64,000 bases of DNA from Tritrichomonas musculus. Its lineage: Eukaryota; Parabasalia; Tritrichomonadida; Tritrichomonadidae. The translations under genes were made by a program, and so were the position numbers. The notes under the pieces are model-generated. The model searched no databases. It was given only the letters and a program-made list of their open reading frames with translations, and had not been told where the DNA came from. Each line of letters begins with the position of its first letter. Position 1 is the first letter of the stretch. Shown piece after piece: positions 9,145-19,678 of this stretch. The stretch covers positions 3,472,001 through 3,536,000 of the forward strand of contig JAPFFF010000012.1 of the NCBI GenBank assembly GCA_039105265.1. Direction: 5' to 3'.

Positions 9145-10647
9145 TCAAATTCTACAATAAAAAATAATAAACAGCAAGTACCAAACAAAAAGCAATGAGT
9201 TTCCAATTAATTGATTCCTAACCATTACCTTAATAAAATTGTAAGTTTTTTGTGTTAATGAGATAATGATGAAAATTTCAGCCACCAATGTCAATATAAA
9301 TGCAGCCAATACAAAAAGAATAAAAGCAAAAATATGGCAAATATTCAATCCAACTTTTTTTCTGTATCCATATTTTTGGTATTTCGCTTTTTTCTCTCTT
9401 GATATTCGAATTCGCAAGTAAATCAGAAATATTAAAAAGATTGTTGCAAAAATTGATGATGCTTGACCAAGTTGGCATCCTTTGAGTATTTTTTTAAATT
9501 TTTTGGGCTCTGGAATTATAACTGTGTCATTATTATAATTAATTGAATTTTCTAATAAAAATATTGATTCATGAAAATATTTTTGTTTTTTGTTTTTTGA
9601 GTCAGTGTTGTTGTTATGACCTTTGTATTGAGCAAAACGGTTGTCATTCCTAAGTGTTGTTGACCAACTGAACAGCAACCAAGATGAAACCGCCAAAAAA
9701 ATAAGAACAGTTATTACAAGATAAAAAAAAACATTTTTAGGCAAAGAAATGCTTTTTGTTCTTATTTCGTCTTTTTTAATTGCTGCTTTCATATTCGATA
9801 ATAATTCTTTTTGAGGTTCAATATATATAAAATTGATCCAATCATTCGTTACGACTAATTTGTGTGTGATTTTCACTTTTTCAATATGAAAATCGCCTGA
9901 AATTGTTTCATCGCAATCAAGTTCTTTTTCTGAAATCATTTGATTTTTGTAACGATTATTTTTTGTTTTGAAGTGAGAATTATATATATTGTCATTTTTT
10001 TTGCAAAAATTTTTAATTGCATTATAATTAATAAGTTGGTCATTATCTCTAACACCATATTCATAATCGTTAATTTCGTTTATAGAATCATCATAATCAA
10101 TATTGTTTGTAAATAAATTGAATAGACTAATATTTTCTTCTTCATCATCTTCGTTAAGATAATCGTCTTCCATATAATTTTCAGTATTGCCTTCTGAATG
10201 AAGCGATTTTGATTTATATGGTACTAAAATATCAAATTCAATCTGTTTTTTATCAATGTTTGATATGTTAAAAACATTTTTATAATTGTTCATGAAAACT
10301 GGTTTCATAGATTCTTGAACACTAATAACTTTGAATTCATAAGGTATTCCATTTTGATCTTCATTTGCTTGATAATATTTATAATAGCTTTTATCGTTAT
10401 GATATATGATTACATTATTGTAATATAAAAATTCGGGATTTAATGATTGAGATAAAGCCAAAAATTCTTCCATTTCTTTATAAGTAGAAAAATACGGATG
10501 CTCAAAATTTATGAAATTTTCTGGAAATGGATAGTCTATAGCTTCCTTAATGACAGCAAAAAAGAACATGATTTTTTTGATCGGTTCATTCGGAACATCA
10601 TGACTGTATAATCTATTATTTATAGAGTCGTTATCTTCCTGATTCAT
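9145..10647 (-). CDS. Four-TM protein with acidic cytosolic N-terminal half, unknown function
   Basis: I do not recognise the family. The 500-residue product starts at an ATG and has no signal peptide. Residues 1-300 are polar and rich in Asn, Asp, Glu and Tyr, with a very acidic stretch near 150-170 (EDDYLNEDDEEE). One transmembrane helix follows at ~307-329 and three more in the last ~105 residues, separated by a basic loop (RIRISREKKAKYQKYGYRKK). This predicts an integral membrane protein with a large cytosolic head. A transporter, channel subunit or membrane-anchored adaptor are all possible. A lone-gene neighbourhood gives no hint. Confidence 0.7.
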   Translation of the reverse strand: MNQEDNDSINNRLYSHDVPNEPIKKIMFFFAVIKEAIDYPFPENFINFEHPYFSTYKEMEEFLALSQSLNPEFLYYNNVIIYHNDKSYYKYYQANEDQNGIPYEFKVISVQESMKPVFMNNYKNVFNISNIDKKQIEFDILVPYKSKSLHSEGNTENYMEDDYLNEDDEEENISLFNLFTNNIDYDDSINEINDYEYGVRDNDQLINYNAIKNFCKKNDNIYNSHFKTKNNRYKNQMISEKELDCDETISGDFHIEKVKITHKLVVTNDWINFIYIEPQKELLSNMKAAIKKDEIRTKSISLPKNVFFYLVITVLIFLAVSSWLLFSWSTTLRNDNRFAQYKGHNNNTDSKNKKQKYFHESIFLLENSINYNNDTVIIPEPKKFKKILKGCQLGQASSIFATIFLIFLIYLRIRISREKKAKYQKYGYRKKVGLNICHIFAFILFVLAAFILTLVAEIFIIISLTQKTYNFIKVMVRNQLIGNSLLFVWYLLFIIFYCRI

Positions 10648-11533
10648 CTGTAGTTAGATTGAGATTACGGTAATGTATATGTATTGAAAAGAAGACTATC
10701 ATTATTCAATTATTTGAATCAAAATTAATTCAAAAATTTGAAAAGCCTTGTTCAATTTTGAAATAAGATTCGATTTAAAAGATTTCTGATATTATAATAT
10801 TTATTTTATTTTGAAATATGAAAGCATATTCTTGGAAGTTTGAGGTTTTAATTTTCTGAAATATGAAAACAAATTACATAATCCAGATTGGTTTGGTAAA
10901 TAAGGCCACTTATACATTGAAAATTTCAAAGGAAAATGATAGGAAAATCTTTGTTTATGAATAGAAATTTCAAAAAAATTAAAGAATATTAATGAAAATA
11001 AAAATATTCTTTAATGAAAATAAAGAGTAGAGATTAATTAGAATAAAAAAAAATTGTAAATTTAAATAATTCTTTTGAGAAAATTAACCATAATAATTAA
11101 ATGATTAAGAATGATAAAAATAAATGGCAAAGTATTTAAAATAATGATGCATGGCTATCTTTTAAATAATTATTTGAATAAAGTTTTTTATTTGGTTTTA
11201 ATTATCAAAAATAATATTATTTTATATAACATTTTTAAATAATTGCATTTGCATATCAGGTATTTTAATATGATATTATTTATTATATATAAATGTTGAT
11301 CATATATTTTAAAAAAGAATAATATAACTCACAAAATAAGCTGATAATTGAAGCAACTTTTCAAAATTTCAATTTACCTGAATTTTCAAAGGTAATATAA
11401 CGTTTTTTTCTGAGAACATTGAATTTTGAATTACACGGAAACTTTTTGATTGGCATTTGGTGATGATTTTAATGTCACATTTGCCAAAAATTGAAAGTTG
11501 TAAAAAAATAAAAAAGCATTCAAAATTAGCATA
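10648..11533. other. Intergenic region before Myb gene
   Basis: About 0.9 kb of AT-rich DNA between divergent genes. No reading frame or repeat stands out. The promoters of both neighbours must lie here. Confidence 0.5.
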
Positions 11534-11540
11534 TCATTTT
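11534..11540 (+). promoter_or_regulatory. Inr-like initiator TCATTTT before Myb gene
   Basis: TCATTTT lies 24 nt before the chosen ATG at 11560, which supports that start over the upstream in-frame TTG. Confidence 0.4.
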
Positions 11541-11559
11541 TTTGATAATTTCAGCAAAA

Positions 11560-12093
11560 ATGAATTTTGATTCGCAGAAAATTCCAGAAATACCTCGTTC
11601 TATAATCATCAAATCTTTTATTAAAGGTGTTTCAAGTAGAAGAAATTTTGTTAAAGAAGAAGATGAGCGACTTTCATTTTTAGTTCAACAATATGGAACT
11701 AATAATTGGGAATTAATTGCAAGTATGATGCCATTTCGCAATGCAAGACAATGTAGAGATAGATTTCGTAATTATCTTTCTCCAAAAATTAATTTAAAAA
11801 AATGGACGAAAGAAGAAGATTTATTATTGATTAATAAATATCATGAATTAGGGCCAAAATGGGTTCACATATCACAATTTTTCGAAGGCAGGAGTGATAA
11901 TAATTTAAAAAACAGATGGTATACACATTTAAAAAAGCAGCATCAAAAAACTGAAAATAATATAGAGGATTTGATTAATAATAAAGATCAAATATGTGTT
12001 TATGATGATTTAGAACAATTGTTTTTTGAATCAGAAAATAATTCTGATTTAATAACTGATGTTCCATTAGATATAGCAGTTTTTCAATATTAA
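11560..12093 (+). CDS. Two-repeat Myb-like DNA-binding protein
   Basis: A 177-residue protein with two adjacent Myb repeats. Repeat 1 has FVKEEDERLSFLVQQYG...NWELIASMMPFRNARQCRDRFRNYL; repeat 2 has KWTKEEDLLLINKYHELGPKWVHISQFF and ends GRSDNNLKNRWYTHLKK. The spaced Trp/Phe residues of each three-helix repeat are recognisable. The C-terminal ~60 residues are acidic and Asn-rich. Trichomonads have many short R2R3-type Myb proteins, some of which bind promoter elements of iron-responsive genes, so a nuclear transcription regulator is likely; the target is unknown. The start is the ATG at 11560; an upstream in-frame TTG is not used. Confidence 0.9.
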   Translation: MNFDSQKIPEIPRSIIIKSFIKGVSSRRNFVKEEDERLSFLVQQYGTNNWELIASMMPFRNARQCRDRFRNYLSPKINLKKWTKEEDLLLINKYHELGPKWVHISQFFEGRSDNNLKNRWYTHLKKQHQKTENNIEDLINNKDQICVYDDLEQLFFESENNSDLITDVPLDIAVFQY

Positions 12094-12244
12094 TTTTATG
12101 TAATAATAAACCATTATTTTATTTCATCTTTGTAGGTATACATTCTCTCAATAAAATTTTTACGTTAAATAAATAAACTTCTCAATTTTTGAAATAAAAT
12201 ACAAAGTAGTAATTATCAAATATATTTATAACTATTCAAATACA

Positions 12245-13150
12245 ATAATAATTTTATGGTAAAATGGAATTGTTTGACATCTCTACTGTTACTCGTTTAA
12301 TTCGATCAACATCTCATTTAACTCTACTTTTTGAATATGATCTTGTATTGATAATGAATTCGATGATCTTGAAAAAGCTGTTTTATTTATAAGAGCAACA
12401 GAAGAAAAGTATTATCAATTCCGAGGTAATTTGAAGAAATCTTTCAAATAATTGTCCTCAAAGGTGAAATAAATTTAAGGAAATAATTTTATTTCAAAAA
12501 GTGAATTAGTCAGGAACAAAACAAAAGGCATTAATGGATCATTATTTGATGGCAAAATGCAGTTAGAAAATGATGATACAATAAGGGAAGAATTTATCAA
12601 AGTCAGGCTTATGGTCATGAATGTAAGCGGATTTAAAGATATAGATTATGAGGAGAATTATGGAATTATAAATATCTCTGATGGAGCTATATCGAAATAT
12701 GATCTCACAGAGAACTTTCCAACAAGGACAAGACTATAATTATTGATAAACCAAAGGTTTGGTGGAATCAGCATCATAGAGAACGCAGGGATAAAAAGAA
12801 TGTAATTTATCACAAATGTTTTGGCATATATATGCCACATTGATGCACTTAATAAAAATATTGATCAAATAAAGGGAAGCTCGCATACAAATGACAAAGC
12901 AATAACAAAAGCAATGAATATTTAGATATAATTCCGGTCGAATGCTACTAATAATTTTAAAAAAATGCAAAACTTTCTCAATAAAACCTTTATTTTTATT
13001 AAAAATTGCAATTTTAGAAACAATACTCAAAGTAATGAAAGCGGGACCTTATATCAATGTTAGCGCCAAAGCGAATATACTTCATAACATCATATGAGAT
13101 TTGTACACTTTTGGCAAGATGCTAATATAATGATCCTCATTTTTTTTCGA
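12245..13150 (+). pseudogene. Decayed coding DNA, family unknown
   Basis: Short protein-like stretches appear in shifting plus-strand frames: MELFDISTVTRLIRSTS near 12264, an open frame at 12557-12739, and RFVHFWQDANI near 13100. Stops and frame changes separate them and no known domain is visible. It looks like one or more old broken genes beside the fossil element to its right. I cannot tell whether host or element genes are involved. Confidence 0.3.
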
Positions 13151-13507
13151 TGGTCATACCTTACATACCAAAATTGATTCAACATATAAGTTTGTAAAAG
13201 AACAAACAAAATATCAAGCAACAAAATTTATACAAAATAATTTCGAAACGGAAAAGAAAATATTTTCTTATTACAATATCGATAACTCCGCTTCTAATTA
13301 AGAACAGAGAACAATAAAAATAGTATTTTGAATATTGTTTTGGAGTAAATATTTCATCTAAAAAGAACCTCCTATACAACATGATTAAGATTGTAGTTTC
13401 ATCTATTGTTTTTCTTTTGATATGAAGAAAGAAGATGACTCTAATAATAAAATTATAGAATAAAATCGAAATAATTGTTTTTAATCCATTTTTTTTTATC
13501 CAATTTG

Positions 13508-14455
13508 TCAAACTCACTCTCTGTGATATTTGTAATTGGTCCCATAAATGGCTCGTTTTTCATAATCATAACGAATAACTTCATCGTTTTGCTTAATGGG
13601 TGTTTCAAATATACCAGATAATTCGAACGTTAATTTAAATGGTTTACGTTCAGACTTAAATACTGTATTTTCGAGATAGCCAAAGATATCATCAAGGTCT
13701 TTGAATTTATTGAGATAGTAAACGACAATTGGACCTTTGTTTTTATTTTTGGTAACAATATTGCTATCTTTAGTGTATAATGATTGATGGTCATGAATTT
13801 GAAAGCAAAGAGGCTGATCATTTGATTTTCAATATTCCTCACGATTAAATTCATGACCAAAATTATCGAAGAATTTAATGAGTTCTTCATTTTCAGCTTC
13901 AAAGAGTTTTTTGTGATATGGTTTTAATTCTTTCATTATTTCTGGTGCTAATGGTTTCAAAAATGGTTTGTTGTTAATTAAGTCATTGAGCATACGTTGA
14001 TAGTTGGTCTTTGATGCATGGGTTGTAGTTGTTTCTTTTTTGAGTTTATCATTGAATTTATTTTGTGCACGATGTTTATTGAATTCGTTAATGGCATCTT
14101 TATGCTTTAATTTATGAAGACCATCCAATAAAGCATCATCTGTACGTTTTTTGATTCGATTAATGTAATCATCAGTTTGATCATAACGTTTTGGGGAATT
14201 TAAATGATCAGGGGGATTAGGAATAGATTTAACACCTTTGATATACCAATATATTGCATTATAGTCTTCATAATCTCCATTATATATGTATTTATCTAAT
14301 AGTTCATCAGTTATCCTGCTAATTAAATCCTCACGTAATTGTTCTTCATTATTGTCATAAGCTGATAACATTTCATTAAAGTCATTAGTTTCATCGGTGA
14401 TTAAATTATAAAGTTCAATTAATTGCTCAAGGGATGTATTATAAAATTTTAGCAA
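13508..14455 (-). mobile_element. Older fossil of a Polinton-like element
   Basis: The minus strand holds remnants of at least two genes. The larger one (13829-14455, ~208 residues) is clearly related to the minus-strand gene of the intact-looking element at 14779-18629: both share an NYxxML-D-LI block, a PLxPxEM block and a FGH-(D/E)-F block near the C-terminus. The second remnant lies to its left. No terminal repeats are recognisable, so this is a broken, older relative, with a few breaks. It sits ~320 bp from the younger copy. Confidence 0.6.
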
Positions 14456-14778
14456 TTGCGAATGTATTCAATTTGTGAGATTCCAAAATTTTAGGATTTT
14501 ACTTTGAAATAACCGTCTCATGCTATTATTTTACAGAAATTACAACCATATTATGTCTTTATAACCGTTTCATGAATGTAATAACCTTATCATGAATCAT
14601 CTTGATAACCATATTATTTTTGAAATTGTTAATAAACGTATTTGTCATATTCGATAAATCCAAAAAAAAAATGCAGTAGTCATCAATAACGACAAATCAA
14701 ATGAAATTCAAAAATGAAGACCACAAATAACAAAATTCAGGGATGGCAAAAAAATACAAATTAGCGGAATTCCGTTTT
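14456..14778. other. Spacer between the fossil and the younger element
   Basis: Contains several near-repeats of the type ATAACC-N-T-N-TCATGAAT between 14500 and 14640, perhaps the worn edge of the older element. No gene is seen. The last five bases (14774-14778, GTTTT) are the left target duplication of the next element. Confidence 0.4.
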
Positions 14779-15212
14779 AGTAGTATAGGGTTGGCGGGTT
14801 GGACCCCCAGATGAGAAACCCTTGAGAAACCATACCAAATTCCTAGGAATCCTACACCCTTTATAGTGCAAGGTCTCATTCGTCTCAAAACCCCTAAAAA
14901 CAGCTCTTTTGCAGGGTTTTGCATCGATTTTCAGAAATTGCACACACGTGATCTGGAGGTCAAATTCGGATGCGACTCATGACGTTCCGGTATCGATTTC
15001 ACACCCATGACATGACGTACGCGAGTGCTCTGGAACGATGTGATGCGTGTTTTCATGGTGAGGATGACATGAGTGATAATTAATACGCGATAAATCAGTT
15101 GTGGAGATTTGATGGTGTTTTAATAGGTATCGAGAGGACCCCCAGATATTGAGAGGCGTTATACAGTATAAGATTCGTGAGTGAATGACGTTGACGAACA
15201 TGGTGAAACGAG
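14779..15212 (+). repeat. Left terminal inverted repeat (434 bp)
   Basis: Matches the reverse complement of 18196-18629 along its full length as far as I can read. It carries a second short motif, GGACCCCCAGAT, at both its outer and inner parts (near 14812 and 15138). Confidence 0.85.
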
Positions 15213-15246
15213 AGAGTAAGTGGGACAATCGTTAGTGAATGTGATT

Positions 15247-16482
15247 ATGGGATATCGTTTTTTTATTCAGACTCAAATGACAGAACAAAACTACTCTCAA
15301 TTGCGATATACTCCTAAGCAAGTAACTGCTGAGAAGAAACCTGGTATGGATTCATTGATGAATATAGTTCTCGATATCAAATGTGATGTTAAACGTGTTA
15401 AGAGTGCTATCGCTCCTCAAAACGCTGAAGCTATGATACAGAAACACAATCAATCATCACCTAACTCACCATGGTACTTGAATAAGCGTGATCCCAACGG
15501 TCCTGCAGTATTAGCGAATCTCACTGATATTAATGGTGATGATATCCCTGATGTCATCGTTTATGATAAACGTGGTAATCCATTAATTGTTAACGGATGG
15601 ACTACAAAGAAGAGTGAATGGGCTGACGATTTAGTATATAATACCGCACTTCCAACAAGGGCTGCATGTGCACAAGTAAGAAATCAGCGAGGTAAATCAA
15701 ATGTTGATGCTCACGGAAATGAAGTTAAAGTATATAGTAAGAGAGATTTCCTTCGCGATCAATTCAATCCTCAATACTTCAGTTACGATGATGCTACATC
15801 ACAAGACTTAGTTGAAAATGTCGGTAGAGTTCGCCTCGATACTAGTTACTACGATCAGAACTTCCCATTCTATAAAGATGCAGTTAATAGTAATCGATAC
15901 ACATCGACAGCACCTAAGAATTTATCGGCATACGCAATCTTCAAGAAATACCTCTTCCAACCCGCTTTTGATGCTGCTGCTGCAATCGTTGAAGGTGGTA
16001 TCGGACGTGCATTGACGGGTCCTGAGAAGTTGAAATTCATCAGTAAACTCTCATCAAAGATATGGAATCAATCACTTAAATCAGCATTAGATCCACATAA
16101 CACACTGACTAAGAAAGAATTCGATAAGTTGAAACGTAGTGAAAACGGTAAAGCATCTACTATGAATATGGTACGCTCAATGATATCAGCATTTAAAGAT
16201 AACACGAATACTCATGCTTATGATGGAGTCGTTAATTTCATCGTTAGCGAAATAAACACAGCAGTAGGTGGAGTAAGAGTTGTACCTAACGATGCTAGTA
16301 TGTACCTCGAAGATAATGCTTCGCCATCTCAATTCGGTTCTCGTCCTATTCCACCTCCATCAGATACATATATTGATGCTCGATTAGCTGCTGCCGCTGA
16401 TGAAGATACCCCAATAGATCCCGATACTCCAATGCCTGGATTTACTTATTCAACATCTGGAATTACTTATCCTGAAGAGTAA
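15247..16482 (+). CDS. Polinton-like element ORF A, unknown structural-type protein
   Basis: About 412 residues from the ATG at 15247; the ATG at 15277 (MTEQNYSQLRY) is an equally good start. Features seen: a DINGDDIPDV loop resembling Ca2+-binding DxNxDxxxD motifs, followed by YDKRGNPLIVNGW; an Ala-rich stretch in the middle (FDAAAAIVEGGIG); and a Pro/Asp-rich acidic C-terminus. It directly precedes the packaging ATPase on the same strand, the place where virion-structure genes often lie in Polintons and virophages. A capsid or virion-associated role is inferred only from position; I do not recognise a jelly-roll fold by eye. It looks whole. Confidence 0.6.
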   Translation: MGYRFFIQTQMTEQNYSQLRYTPKQVTAEKKPGMDSLMNIVLDIKCDVKRVKSAIAPQNAEAMIQKHNQSSPNSPWYLNKRDPNGPAVLANLTDINGDDIPDVIVYDKRGNPLIVNGWTTKKSEWADDLVYNTALPTRAACAQVRNQRGKSNVDAHGNEVKVYSKRDFLRDQFNPQYFSYDDATSQDLVENVGRVRLDTSYYDQNFPFYKDAVNSNRYTSTAPKNLSAYAIFKKYLFQPAFDAAAAIVEGGIGRALTGPEKLKFISKLSSKIWNQSLKSALDPHNTLTKKEFDKLKRSENGKASTMNMVRSMISAFKDNTNTHAYDGVVNFIVSEINTAVGGVRVVPNDASMYLEDNASPSQFGSRPIPPPSDTYIDARLAAAADEDTPIDPDTPMPGFTYSTSGITYPEE

Positions 16483-16532
16483 GTGGGATACGAATGATGC
16501 TGTTGTGATATATATTTTTACATCTCATAAAC

Positions 16533-17393
16533 ATGATACCTGAGAATATATCGTTAAACGATATCGTTAAAAATAAAGTGAATGAGGTATTAACGAGTAA
16601 GAAGAAAGATATGAGTGGAGCATTCATCGATAAGATACATCCTGAGATTAACGTGAGATATAATTCAATTAATGTAATCGTTGGTAAACAGGGGCCGGGG
16701 AAGACTGTGATAGCTCTGGAAGAGGTGATAAAAATATCGTTAATGAATACTCATCATCTACTCGTTTATGTTGCTAAAGATGGGAATGAAAGTGATAGAT
16801 CTTTCTTAGCGTTGAAATCGTTAATAGAATCACGATTACCAATAATAACCGTGAGTGAATCCGATGCTGAGAAAACTATCGAGAAAATCATTAAATCGAA
16901 GAATGAGTATTACTCCATTAAGAATAATCATCTCGAAAACATGCTCAACGATCCACAATTAAACATCACGAAGAGCGATATTGAGGGGTTATTCAATACA
17001 TTACACATTGATGATTTCGATAAAAAGTATCTTTATACACTTGTGTTATTTGATGATATCAGTAACAGCAAACTCTTCACGAATGAAACATCGTATTTCT
17101 CGCAATTATTACGTCGTTGTCGACATACGAATATGACATTCTTTCTCTTGATTCAGGGATGGAAGGGACTCAAGCCTCATATCAAAAACGAAATCACTAC
17201 GTTATTCATATTCCCATGTTTCAATAAACAACAATTGCGATATATCTACAGTCAATCAGCTTCTAACCTCTGTTTCGATGATTTCTATGAAAAATATGAG
17301 AATATCATGTCGTTAAAGAATGAGTATCCCGACTCTCATCCATATCTCGTAATTCAAGTGATTGACGGTGGCGAAACATTCATTCAATTATAA
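16533..17393 (+). CDS. FtsK/HerA-type DNA-packaging ATPase of the element
   Basis: 286 residues. Walker A is GKQGPGKT at residues 51-58, preceded by a hydrophobic strand (INVIV). Walker B is TLVLFDDIS near 171. The region after it (LLRRCRHTNMTFFLLIQGW) fits the sensor region of A32-like ATPases. This family pumps DNA into capsids in Polintons, virophages and nucleocytoplasmic large DNA viruses. It begins 50 bp after ORF A and is probably expressed with it. It looks whole, and it is the main reason for calling the element Polinton-like. Confidence 0.75.
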   Translation: MIPENISLNDIVKNKVNEVLTSKKKDMSGAFIDKIHPEINVRYNSINVIVGKQGPGKTVIALEEVIKISLMNTHHLLVYVAKDGNESDRSFLALKSLIESRLPIITVSESDAEKTIEKIIKSKNEYYSIKNNHLENMLNDPQLNITKSDIEGLFNTLHIDDFDKKYLYTLVLFDDISNSKLFTNETSYFSQLLRRCRHTNMTFFLLIQGWKGLKPHIKNEITTLFIFPCFNKQQLRYIYSQSASNLCFDDFYEKYENIMSLKNEYPDSHPYLVIQVIDGGETFIQL

Positions 17394-17420
17394 CTCATTC
17401 AAGGTTTGTGAATTAGTTCT

Positions 17421-18148
17421 CTATAGATATTTCTTATTACGAAACGCAGCAAGAGCTTTAATTTCATCGTTAGGTTCGTTGATGGTGAGGTATTCATCAC
17501 TCTTACTCTTGAAGTCATGCCCGAAAGTCTTGAAATAATCGATTAAATCTTCATTATTCTTCAACTTAAGCATTTCACCTGGTGGAAGAGGACGAAGGAT
17601 AGGTCTCTCAGTAATGAGTTTATCGAGCATCATTCTATAATTCACTTTCGATGTTTTTATCTGAGAACTCTCTTTATTAATATTATCGGTGAACTTCTTA
17701 CCGAGCATATTTCTCACTAATTTCATTAATGGATCATGTTGAGTTTTGGGATGTGAACGTAAATCGTTAAAGAATTCATCATCAACCCTCTTCTGATTAC
17801 GGCGTTTATATTCATCAGTATCGATATACCTTATTGGGGATTGAAGGAGTTTTGGAGCATGTGGGATACCGATATGTTTGATCTCAGGTTGATATCCCAT
17901 ACTCATCAATCCATCAATGAATTCATTAGCATCAGCTTCACGTTCAGCATTAGTTTGAGCTCCCTTGAACCAGTAAAGGCTGTATCAACGATGTAACTTA
18001 CAAGCTCATTTCGATAACCTTTCTCGTTATCAGCATATTCATCACGCAATGAAACTAAGCCATCTGTATCGATTCCCATCATTAACATTAACTCATTGAG
18101 ATCTTCGATTGATACTTTATCAATAGTTGTGTTGTAATTGTATTTCAT
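17421..18148 (-). pseudogene. Polinton-like element ORF C, broken
   Basis: Minus-strand gene facing the ATPase gene, whose stop lies 28 bp away. Its product is mostly helical and charged, without a known domain. It shares blocks with the fossil gene at 13829-14455 (NY-x-MML, PILRPLPPGEM, YFKTFGHDF), so this protein is a conserved part of the element family. It has about one break. The function is unknown; replication-accessory, maturation or minor virion roles are all open. Confidence 0.6.
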
Positions 18149-18195
18149 TTATTTCATACTCGTTAAAAATTTATCACTCATAAAAAAATATCTTC

Positions 18196-18629
18196 CTCGT
18201 TTCACCATGTTCGTCAACGTCATTCACTCACGAATCTTATACTGTATAACGCCTCTCAATATCTGGGGGTCCTCTCGATACCTATTAAAACACCATCAAA
18301 TCTCCACAACTGATTTATCGCGTATTAATTATCACTCATGTCATCCTCACCATGAAAACACGCATCACATCGTTCCAGAGCACTCGCGTACGTCATGTCA
18401 TGGGTGTGAAATCGATACCGGAACGTCATGAGTCGCATCCGAATTTGACCTCCAGATCACGTGTGTGCAATTTCTGAAAATCGATGCAAAACCCTGCAAA
18501 AGAGCTGTTTTTAGGGGTTTTGAGACGAATGAGACCTTGCACTATAAAGGGTGTAGGATTCCTAGGAATTTGGTATGGTTTCTCAAGGGTTTCTCATCTG
18601 GGGGTCCAACCCGCCAACCCTATACTACT
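18196..18629 (-). repeat. Right terminal inverted repeat (434 bp)
   Basis: Reverse complement of 14779-15212. Followed directly by GTTTT (18630-18634), the right copy of the target duplication. Confidence 0.85.
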
Positions 18630-18656
18630 GTTTTGTACCTATACTTATCTACATTA

Positions 18657-18846
18657 GACTACTGATATGTGAAGTAATCAGTTAAAAAAGTTTAAAAATT
18701 TTGATACGTTAAAAAATTTTCAATATTGATAATCGATCTTTTATTTTTATTCATTATTTATATCAGAAATAAAATTTTTGATTTGATATTGATATCAGAA
18801 AAATGGATCAATTATCGATATCGAAAATCGAAACTTAACAAGCCTA
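18657..18846. repeat. Dispersed repeat fragment
   Basis: Begins ACTGATATGTGAAGTAATC, closely matched at 26146-26169, and ends AACTTAACAAGCCTA, whose exact reverse complement lies at 26325-26339 next to the same GATATCGAT-rich sequence. These look like fragments of one repeat family. No coding content. Confidence 0.4.
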
Positions 18847-19328
18847 ATTTGAAGTATATTTTATTTGATAATAAAGATAATGTATTGCCAAACTTGCAAT
18901 TAAAGACAATTTTTTTCTTTTGAAGATTATTTTTTAGATTTTCTGCATATTTACCACTTTTTTAATTACCAAAAGGACGGCATTACATCATAAAATATTC
19001 AAACTTTTTTTGAAAATTTCTGATGATAAACAAATAACCCTTACGGCCGTAGGCCGTAGTTGGAGAGTGCCGTTGTCAAATCCGTAATTTGGCCGAAAAC
19101 CCTCTATACAATAGCCGTATTTTATTTAGTCGATTTTGAGAAGAAATAAAATTATATTATTTTTTCAAAATCTTTTAGATTCAATTAATATAATTTCTAG
19201 TAGTTTTTAATTACACATTTGATAATAAATGGATGAGACTCTTCAGTCTTCTGAAAAAGTTATGAGATTGAAATTATATTAATGGAAATTAAATCCATAT
19301 TTCTCAGAAAGTACATATATTTTTTATT
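18847..19328. other. Gene-poor spacer with a GC-rich palindrome
   Basis: Mostly AT-rich. Near 19042-19060 lies TACGGCCGTAGGCCGTA, an unusually GC-rich palindrome for this region. It may be part of an old repeat. No gene seen. Confidence 0.4.
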
Positions 19329-19678
19329 AGAGGTCGTTCAACTTATAAAAAGTAATTCAAAAACAGATTATTTTTTAGTATGTTATTATATGATATATAA
19401 ATATAAAGAGAGAATAATATTTTAAAAAAAATTCCGACTGATCTTTAGATATTTTAATTTTTAATAATTCAATGAAAAGCAATATTAATCTTGACCATAT
19501 TTTTGACCTAGAAGATAAAAATTAATTTTATTACACTTTTTCTCATTTTTCATAATTCATTATTATATTTATTTAATAATTTTTTTAAGAATTCCATACT
19601 TTTACTAGTTTATTTCATAAAAAAATAATTTGAGAAGCATTTATTTTTCTCTCAATTTTTTAAAAATAATTTATTCTA

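Larger units (their letters stand above)
14779..18629. mobile_element. Small Polinton/Maverick-like element with 434-bp TIRs
   Basis: A 3.85-kb unit bounded by inverted repeats of 434 bp that look essentially identical (14779-15212 and 18196-18629), beginning AGTAGTATAGGG. The 5-bp sequence GTTTT lies directly outside both ends (14774-14778 and 18630-18634), a target-site duplication. Inside are two plus-strand genes (unknown ORF; FtsK/HerA-type packaging ATPase) and one minus-strand gene that meets them tail to tail. The DNA is visibly less AT-rich than its flanks. The near-identical TIRs indicate a young insertion. I see no DNA polymerase B, integrase or cysteine protease, so compared with 15-25 kb Mavericks it is either a miniature, probably dependent, member or a separate small virus-like family. 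It looks nearly whole, with about one break. Confidence 0.8.

Noticed and set aside
13179-13517. 112-codon minus-strand frame
   Set aside because: Very Ile/Phe-rich, no pattern shared with other proteins; probably chance in AT-rich DNA beside the fossil element.
18138-18665. Plus-strand frames in the right TIR, mirrored in the left TIR
   Set aside because: Identical translations arise because the TIRs are identical; no codon bias or domain and no need for a gene there.
18726-18923. 65-codon plus-strand frame after the Polinton-like element
   Set aside because: Low complexity, overlaps a dispersed repeat, no family resemblance.
19040-19100. GC-rich segment considered as a tRNA or small RNA gene
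   Set aside because: Palindromic GGCCGTAGGCC sequence does not give a cloverleaf, T-loop or A/B boxes.
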